This document shows, in pieces, positions 25,601-29,365 of a stretch of DNA of 29,365 nucleotides (the first letter of the stretch is position 1; the number at the start of each line of letters is the position of its first letter). The translations under genes were made by a program, and so were the position numbers. The stretch is from the NCBI GenBank assembly GCA_003457135.1, contig DMSQ01000064.1, forward strand, positions 1-29,365, given 5' to 3'. The stretch comes from Prolixibacteraceae bacterium. Lineage in GTDB: Bacteria > Bacteroidota > Bacteroidia > Bacteroidales > Prolixibacteraceae. The notes under the pieces were generated by a model. It searched no databases, had not been told where the DNA came from, and saw only the letters and a program-made list of their open reading frames with translations.

Positions 25601-26040
25601 TCAGTTACTTTGCCGGAAACTTTGTCGGCTTGTTGTACACCACCAAGTACCAGAAAACTTGCCTGGTCTGCCTTGTTTGATAAAACAATTTGTCTGTCAA
25701 CAATGGTGTAAACAACACCTGTTTCCTGAAACAACTTGTCGAGTACTTCACTGATCTTTTGGTCTTTAAATTCCAACGATACTATTCGATCGACATCAAC
25801 CAGTTTACTGTTGTATAGAAAAATAAATTCGCTTTTTTCCTCAATCTGGTCGAGTGCATCTTTTACTGCGACAGATTTGAGATTTAGTGTCAAGCGTGTA
25901 CTTTGAGAGTACGTCTCGATAGCCATCATTTGTGTGATAGCGAGAAAGAACAGCAAAATCGTTAACTTCATGGTCATCCAGATTTTTCGGAGATGCGCAT
26001 TTTTTTTGCACCCCCGCATTAAACGGAACATTTTTTCCAT
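22627..26040 (-). CDS. SusC/RagA TonB-dependent outer-membrane transporter with STN signalling domain
   Basis: This is the TonB-dependent importer of the glycan uptake complex. The 1137-residue product has a signal sequence (about 24-46, ending ETYSQ). An STN/secretin-type domain (about 48-120) talks to the FecR anti-sigma factor. A carboxypeptidase-regulatory-like beta-sandwich follows (about 141-212, GKVTDSTGASLPGVTVLIKGT), then a TonB-box/plug start (EEVVAVGYGTTKKKDLTGSV, about 218-237), a plug with GIGSVSAGSEPLYVVDGYP and DVSATAIYGSRGANGVILI, and a long beta-barrel ending in ASF. The STN extension marks it as a transducing receptor coupled to the two upstream regulatory genes. The ATG at 26038-26040 is supported by the typical basic N-terminus. 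A hairpin lies in the 114-base gap before it. Confidence 0.97.
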   Translation of the reverse strand: MEKMFRLMRGCKKNAHLRKIWMTMKLTILLFFLAITQMMAIETYSQSTRLTLNLKSVAVKDALDQIEEKSEFIFLYNSKLVDVDRIVSLEFKDQKISEVLDKLFQETGVVYTIVDRQIVLSNKADQASFLVLGGVQQADKVSGKVTDSTGASLPGVTVLIKGTTIGTISDSNGNYSLSNVPSSATLQFSFVGMKTQESAVGSQNTINVILLEETIGIEEVVAVGYGTTKKKDLTGSVGQMQSKELKNMPVSRVDQALTGKLAGVQVLTTNGKPGASPTIRIRGIGSVSAGSEPLYVVDGYPIDNLQMLNPNDIETIDILKDVSATAIYGSRGANGVILISTKRGKTGSSVISLDMYYGWQKILKSMDFLTVQEQAQYYYDGVKNQNLDAGKSTTGEPLKWFYAVPQTIMDVLGGQNTTDTDAFDAILRTAPMQSYNLSAKGGNETVKYAVSGEYMNQEGIVISSNFNRYSLRSNLDAQLSKRLAIKFNLNTAYTTNDDIIDSGNNGGGEGIVGSANTWQRWYPLYKADGAYFSGYGQDATNNVWNPVATANEITRKSEQLRILGNIYSEYNISDALKFNFMFGANTSNRHYFYFIPKLDVFNNVPAEGSDERSSSLNWITESTLNYNKSYGNHNISGLIGYTTEKNNNGSNYLSSRSYPNNLVYTLNAVSNILYQGNSQENEWSLLSYLARLNYNYKNKYYLTASIRSDGSSRFGIDKKYGYFPSAALAWRISDENFLKDVSFISDMKIRFSYGESGNNNIGNYAHLATVGYESYNFGGAATGGYAPSQYANSLLTWEKQRSTNVGLDLSLLESRITFIAEYFKTTNHELLLNVFVPLITGFNTSLQNIGEVENKGWEFTLNTKNLIGNFEWTTDFNISGFKNKVIKLGPEGAPIISGNNITQIGQPMGMFYGYITDGIFATQAELDAGPKWAPGTADASRLGDIRFKDVSGPAGVPDGVINTADRAIMGNPYPDFYYGMTNSFTYKKVTLIVALMGSVGNQILNSSDNQLYTRARYKQLSIVKDYWKSEAEPGNDPRPNNNPTGGLRQYSTRYLTDASYFMIKNVNLSYSFSEKIASKLSMGSLRVYLTASNPLLVTKFLYFNPEVSNSSSSLTPGLLNYNYPVAKSFVIGINASF

Positions 26041-26113
26041 AACTTTGAAATGATTTTAGTTAATTACTATTTATCACGGCCATCTTTCTACTAAAAAGAG
26101 AACCGTATTTTTT

Positions 26114-26149
26114 TACCGGGGCTGATGGGTCAAAACATCTTCCCCGGTA
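26114..26149 (+). terminator. Hairpin with flanking T-runs between fecR and susC
   Basis: TACCGGGG (26114-26121) pairs with CCCCGGTA (26142-26149), and inside it GATG (24-27) pairs with CATC (36-39). The T7 run follows on the + strand, i.e. antisense to the locus; another T7 run precedes it. In the operon transcript it would be a stable hairpin flanked by A-runs. It may separate regulator mRNA from susC mRNA or end antisense transcription. Confidence 0.5.
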
Positions 26150-26154
26150 TTTTT

Positions 26155-27204
26155 TTATACTTTCTTTTTCATCAGGTAAACTTCTTGTTTGGTATATTCT
26201 CCATTAGGCAATAGTTTGTTGCCAATAATCTTATAATCAATCGGCGCTGATATTTTTAATAGATTTAATACCTGGGTAAGGTTTTCGTTCCTGAATGATG
26301 CTTTATAGGAATAGTTTTTTATTTCAGGATCATTAATGACAATTTTGACATTGTACCAACGGCTTAAACGTTTGACAACATCTTCCATTTTGTCATCGCG
26401 AAAAATTAGGTTACCGTCACGCCAGGCAATATATTTATCAACCGCTACTTCTTCTACCTCAGCTTTTTGTGCATCTTCCCTGTAAACAACTCTTTGACCT
26501 GGGTGCATAGTGCCAATTTCTTTTTTTACCTGACCTGCTTCGGTTGATAATTTGACTTTCCCTTCTACAAGTACCACTTCTGCCTGTATCTCGTCATCAT
26601 AACTCACAACATTGAACGAGGTTCCTAAAACTTCAATATGGAGATCTTTTGCATTTACCAGAAAAGGTTGTTCCTCATTTTTTGTTACCTTGAAAAATGC
26701 TTCTCCACTTAATTTAACCTCCCTCAATTCTCCAGTAAAACGTGTTGGAAATTGCAATGAGGAACCTGAATTCAACCAAACCTTTGTCCCATCGGCCAAA
26801 TCAAACTGTGTAACCATTCCCTGCCGGGAGGAGATGGTTTGCATCACCACATGTTTTTCCTGCTGCTTTTTTAAGGAAGTGTTACGTATCGAAATGTATC
26901 CGGAATAAATTAACAAAGGGATCAGTAGAATTGCGGCGATTCTTTGAATAGGAATCCACCATTTTGTAGTTTCCTGATTCGATATTCTGGTGTTAATTTT
27001 TTTTAAGGCTTCAAACGAGTTGAACTGTTCCATTTCGCGCAACAATGGTATTGCTTCCCACGCTTTCAGGCTATCCTGAAATAGACTTTCATTTTTAGGA
27101 GATTCTATCCTCCACTCATTGATCATCGCCCGGTCTTCATCAGGCAAATCGCCTGACAAATATCCGGGCAACAACTCTTCCAATTCTCTATAACCGTAAT
27201 TCAT
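26155..27204 (-). CDS. FecR-family anti-sigma factor
   Basis: The 349-residue inner-membrane regulator has a short cytoplasmic N-terminal segment for holding the sigma factor (about 1-84, LPGYLSGDLPDEDRAMINEW). One membrane helix (about 86-103, IQRIAAILLIPLLIYSGY) follows, then a periplasmic FecR domain (about 125-220, with LADGTKVWLNSGSSLQFP and GEAFFKV). A C-terminal DUF4974/STN-like domain (about 265-335, RDDKMEDVVKRLSRWYNVKI) contacts the STN domain of SusC. It lies directly between its predicted partners, the ECF sigma factor (106 bases upstream) and SusC. Signal flow from occupied SusC through FecR to sigma is established for such trios. Confidence 0.96.
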   Translation of the reverse strand: MNYGYRELEELLPGYLSGDLPDEDRAMINEWRIESPKNESLFQDSLKAWEAIPLLREMEQFNSFEALKKINTRISNQETTKWWIPIQRIAAILLIPLLIYSGYISIRNTSLKKQQEKHVVMQTISSRQGMVTQFDLADGTKVWLNSGSSLQFPTRFTGELREVKLSGEAFFKVTKNEEQPFLVNAKDLHIEVLGTSFNVVSYDDEIQAEVVLVEGKVKLSTEAGQVKKEIGTMHPGQRVVYREDAQKAEVEEVAVDKYIAWRDGNLIFRDDKMEDVVKRLSRWYNVKIVINDPEIKNYSYKASFRNENLTQVLNLLKISAPIDYKIIGNKLLPNGEYTKQEVYLMKKKV

Positions 27205-27310
27205 TTTTAAAAGCTAAAGTTATGTAAACAGACAGATTGTTTTTCTGTTACAGTGATAAGACGACTAAAATCGATTTCACACATATAGGTAAATATGATT
27301 TTTCAGTATT

Positions 27311-27883
27311 TTATCCGATCAACCAGATAAGTAGCCAGAAAGGAAGAAATTCTGCAAGTTCTTTGCGGAGTAGTTTCAATGCGTTTGATATCTGCAACTC
27401 AACTGTTCGTTTGGAAATACCCAACTTATCAGATATTTCCTGGTTTGACAAACCATGAAGACGGCTATATTCAAAAATTTCACGACAGCGTGGCTGAAGT
27501 TTGCCCAAACTCGCTTGAATAGCCTGCCTAAGTTCAGATTCAGCAAAAGAATGTTCAGTTGAATTATCATCCTTTTCAGTGGAAAAGAGAAGATAAGTCC
27601 GGTACTTTTCGGTGATCTTATGGTGTTTTTGATAATCGAGGCAGCGATTTTTAATTGCAGTAAAAAGATACGATTTCAACGAGGTCCTGATTTTTAATTG
27701 GGGAGCTTCAGCCCAGAGATAGACAAAAAAATCCTGCACCAGATCCTCGACTGAGTTACGGTCGTCGATGTATTGCATAGAAAAGGCACAAAGGGACGAA
27801 TAATAATAGTTGAAAATATAATCAAATACTACTTTTTCTCTACGTTCAAGTCCATCTATAATGAATAGATCTTTCAAGTCCAT
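27311..27883 (-). CDS. ECF RNA polymerase sigma-70 factor, Bacteroides PUL type
   Basis: The 190-residue sigma factor is of the extracytoplasmic-function class. Region 2 is seen in SMQYIDDRNSVEDLVQDFFVYLW and LKSYLFTAIKNRCLDY. Region 4 has LQPRCREIFEYSRLHGLSNQE and ISKRTVELQISNALKLLRKEL. The hydrophobic C-terminal tail (LPFWLLIWLIG) is typical of the expansion family found beside FecR/SusC genes in Bacteroidota. I chose the ATG at 27881-27883. A TTG six codons upstream (27901) would overlap a possible promoter element. It is the first gene of the locus. Confidence 0.95.
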   Translation of the reverse strand: MDLKDLFIIDGLERREKVVFDYIFNYYYSSLCAFSMQYIDDRNSVEDLVQDFFVYLWAEAPQLKIRTSLKSYLFTAIKNRCLDYQKHHKITEKYRTYLLFSTEKDDNSTEHSFAESELRQAIQASLGKLQPRCREIFEYSRLHGLSNQEISDKLGISKRTVELQISNALKLLRKELAEFLPFWLLIWLIG

Positions 27884-27898
27884 TTCGTTAGTTGAAGA

Positions 27899-27906
27899 CA
27901 AAGCTA
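27899..27906 (-). promoter_or_regulatory. Possible Bacteroidota -7 element upstream of the sigma gene
   Basis: TAGCTTTG on the minus strand matches the TAnnTTTG -7 consensus and sits 16 bases before the chosen ATG. No clear TTTG -33 element was found at the right distance, and the leader would be very short, so this is tentative. Confidence 0.25.
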
Positions 27907-28291
27907 AAAATATTTGGAAATATTAATCAGTGATGAAGACAATAATGTTCTATCCTTCCTTTAACCCTCACTTGGTCTCATTTTTTTACACTTTATAGGA
28001 CCCCGCACGCATGTATTACATTACTGCCTTCGGTACTGAGAATGGTAAAAAGCTGAACAACCTGCATTCTCTTTTGTTCTCTTATAAATTGCATGTCAAA
28101 TCCAGAGAAAAGAAGGCGCAAAAAAATTTAGGTGCATGGCGGGTTCCTGAATTTTTCTTCCGTTTTTTCAACGGCAGGTGTGTGTTCTTTTTTGGCAACT
28201 TTCTTCTATGAAGAAAAAAGTTGTGGCACTCGAAGTGAAAAATAATTTTTCCGGATTATTTTTATCCAAAAACCTGAAAATAAAGCAATAA
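27907..28291. other. Upstream region of the locus, no convincing gene
   Basis: Only short frames occur. On the + strand, 27 codons starting MKKKVVALEVKNN (28208-28291). On the minus strand, a start-less 26-codon frame reading KKVAKKEHTPAVEKTEEKF to a TAA near 28129. The latter has a lysine-rich, protein-like composition and may be the tail of a lost gene. Neither can be called. Confidence 0.3.
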
Positions 28292-28323
28292 CAGAATCAA
28301 ATCCATTTTCGGATTTGATTCTG
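28292..28323. repeat. 13-bp perfect inverted repeat
   Basis: CAGAATCAAATCC (28292-28304) and GGATTTGATTCTG (28311-28323) are perfect reverse complements around a 6-base loop. On the minus side the flank is moderately T-rich (TTATTGCTTTATTTT), so a weak minus-strand terminator is possible. No gene on that side is clearly served. Confidence 0.5.
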
Positions 28324-28401
28324 CGTTGATACATCCGAGCGTGCCCTAAGCTCGCAGGCAGAAATAAAGGCAGAAAATGCGGATATATGACGCTCCCCAC
28401 A

Positions 28402-28511
28402 GCCACACAGTAGCCACTATTCTGCCAATTATCAGCCATCTTTCTGCCAGTTAGCAAACTCTATTCTGCCAAATAGCAGCCGCCACCAAGCCACACAATA
28501 GCCACCACAGC
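28402..28511. repeat. Five-copy 22-bp degenerate tandem repeat
   Basis: Units begin at 28402, 28424, 28446, 28468 and 28490, exactly 22 bases apart. GCCA at positions 1-4, A at 8, A at 11 and C at 14 are invariant. AGCC at 11-14 occurs in four of five, and TTCT closes units 1-3. Outer units 1 and 5 share 16 of 17 bases in AGCCACACA(g/a)TAGCCAC. The 22-bp period is not a multiple of three, so it is not a coding repeat, and it is about two helical turns, as in arrays of protein-binding sites or replication iterons. Confidence 0.65.
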
Positions 28512-29181
28512 GAATGTCAGATTCAGTCCTACCAATACCAATTCAGTCCTGATGCTGGCAGAAAAACAGATGGATTCCTTGGGTGCGAATCATAGTAAAT
28601 GCTTATCAACTTATCAGGATGAATGTTGAATTATTTTGATCGTATGAAAGGAGAGAAAATAAAATTTAGCAGAAATCGGATGTGTTGATTCCATATTAAA
28701 TCGGATAGCTGATCTGAAGGATGTGCTATCAGATTGGCTTTCCATCACGCTGGCGAATCTTAAAAGATGGGAGGAATGGGGTTTCCGTTTGATAAGTGAC
28801 CGAACAAATTTGGCATGAACCTGATAAGAATGAAGGGAAATGAATGAAGGGATGGACGAATCAGGTGAGCGAAATAAATCAAACGTTTTTTGTTCGTGGT
28901 ATGTCAGTCCTGGGCGGAGGCAAAGTGTGTGTTCTGAATGAACGGTTTTTGAGTCCGATCATTCAGAACTTACACGTGTGGCGATGAAGATTGTTTGGTG
29001 AATGAGTGAATTAGCGCGGAGTGCAGCTATCACTTGTCGGGATAGCGGGAACGGACGTAGGTTTGAAATGAGTGAACCGGACGTTCTGCAATCGCTTGGG
29101 CATTGTTCTGCTTTTAATTATTTCACTCATTATTATTCAGCTTGGTTTTCGCTGGAGAGAATTTGGAAATGTACGACACAC
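28512..29181. other. Intergenic stretch with short relic frames and an inverted repeat
   Basis: There is no supportable gene. ATTCAGTCCT occurs twice, 20 bases apart (28521, 28541). Start-less or very short frames are open, for example about 52 codons ending at a TGA just after 28816 (with ILNRIADLKDVLSDWLS) and a 47-codon frame at 28844-28987. None has a recognisable family or ribosome site. Confidence 0.4.
28931..28969. repeat. Long inverted repeat
   Basis: GTTCTGAATGA (28931-28941) pairs with TCATTCAGAAC (28959-28969). After an A-A mismatch, CGG (28943-28945) pairs with CCG (28955-28957) around a 9-base loop. No T run follows on either strand. It may be an operator or the end of a lost element. 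Confidence 0.45.
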
Positions 29182-29211
29182 AAGAAAGCCCCGAGTCCTC
29201 GGGGCTTTCTT
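29182..29211 (-). terminator. Strong terminator behind the SSB-like gene
   Basis: AAGAAAGCCCCGAG (29182-29195) and CTCGGGGCTTTCTT (29198-29211) form a perfect GC-rich stem that starts 10 bases after the stop codon of the minus-strand gene at 29222. Its outer arm CTTTCTT supplies the T-rich stretch. Confidence 0.75.
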
Positions 29212-29221
29212 ATGGATTCAG

Positions 29222-29365
29222 CTAGAAGGGAAGGTTATCGCTGTCAGGTTTAGTTTGTTTTTTACGCGATGGTTTTTGTGCTTTTTTTTGCTCTTCCGGA
29301 CCGTATTGCTGAGTTGGGTTGGCTGCTGAAACTTTGGACTGATAATAACAAGTGTGGGTTCTGCC
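29222..29365 (-). CDS. C-terminal end of an SSB-like single-stranded-DNA-binding protein (partial)
   Basis: The last 47 codons of a gene enter from the right edge. The sequence is a low-complexity, Q/K/P-rich linker (NPTQQYGPEEQKKAQKPSRK) ending in DSDNLPF. A disordered linker with an acidic tip ending in L-P-F is the hallmark of SSB, whose tip (DDDLPF/DDDIPF) docks recombination and replication partners. Some Bacteroidota DUF3127 proteins end similarly, so I give no gene symbol. A strong terminator directly follows. The window cuts off the OB-fold domain, so the family cannot be confirmed. Confidence 0.6.
   Translation of the reverse strand, partial: GRTHTCYYQSKVSAANPTQQYGPEEQKKAQKPSRKKQTKPDSDNLPF

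Noticed and set aside
27884..27901. TTG start for the sigma factor
   Set aside because: An ATG six codons later gives the usual N-terminus, and the TTG overlaps a possible -7 element.
28011..28211. 66-codon + strand frame rich in Phe and Lys
   Set aside because: Low-complexity translation of A/T runs; no ribosome site, no recognisable domain.
28402..28511. CRISPR array
   Set aside because: Units abut with no spacers and are only 22 bp; no cas gene is present.
28844..28987. 47-codon + frame (starts MKGWTNQVSEINQ)
   Set aside because: It overlaps the inverted repeat at 28931-28969 and has no family or neighbour support.
29002..29253. 83-codon + strand frame
   Set aside because: It runs through the strong hairpin at 29182-29211 and over the SSB-like tail on the other strand, and shows no family features.
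5316..29365. tRNA, rRNA or riboswitch
   Set aside because: No cloverleaf, T-loop GTTCRA context or known riboswitch core could be recognised by eye in any gap.

Overview
The window looks like a chromosome of a Bacteroidota bacterium. It carries a SusC/SusD pair with a FecR anti-sigma factor and an ECF sigma factor, an SSB-like LPF tail, AT-rich intergenic DNA and exported proteins whose signal peptides end in SAQ/YSQ. The two Tat-exported hydrolase-like proteins and the free-living regulator set would fit a Marinilabiliales/Prolixibacteraceae-type organism, but that placement is inference.

Layout. (1) 18-5315, minus strand: a type I restriction-modification operon in the order hsdR, a 124-residue small gene, hsdM, hsdS. 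All junctions overlap by 1-4 bases. hsdS stops early at an in-frame TGA near the window edge. (2) 5316-10099: a scarred accessory stretch. It holds the 3' half of a uroporphyrinogen-III methyltransferase gene, a Crp/Fnr-Rrf2 regulator pair (minus), an orphan LuxR-type response regulator (+), an unidentified decayed gene, an OsmC-family gene (+), and remnants of an IS21 transposase and possibly a second transposase. (3) 9903-27906, minus strand: a polysaccharide-utilisation-type locus about 18 kb long. In transcription order it has an ECF sigma factor, FecR-like anti-sigma factor, SusC with an N-terminal STN signalling domain, SusD lipoprotein, two tandem paralogous Tat-exported glycoside-hydrolase-like proteins (GHL6 plus beta-galactosidase trimerisation architecture), an exported YhcH/EbgC-family protein, glycerate 2-kinase, an LctP-family lactate/glycolate permease, and a malate-synthase-A-like protein. 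A terminator-like hairpin follows. (4) 27907-29181: 1.3 kb with no convincing gene, but with a five-copy 22-bp tandem repeat and two long inverted repeats. (5) 29222-29365, minus: the last 47 codons of an SSB-like protein, followed by a strong terminator.

How the genes may work together: ligand uptake by SusCD is sensed through the SusC STN domain and FecR, which would release the sigma factor to drive the locus. The exported enzymes would cut a glycan or glycoside outside the cytoplasm and YhcH might act on the released sugar. The unusual part is the tail: glycerate kinase, a C2/C3 hydroxyacid permease and malate synthase together would channel glycerate and glyoxylate/glycolate into central metabolism. 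No isocitrate lyase is present, so glyoxylate would have to come from another source. Three intergenic hairpins suggest the long unit is expressed in segments.
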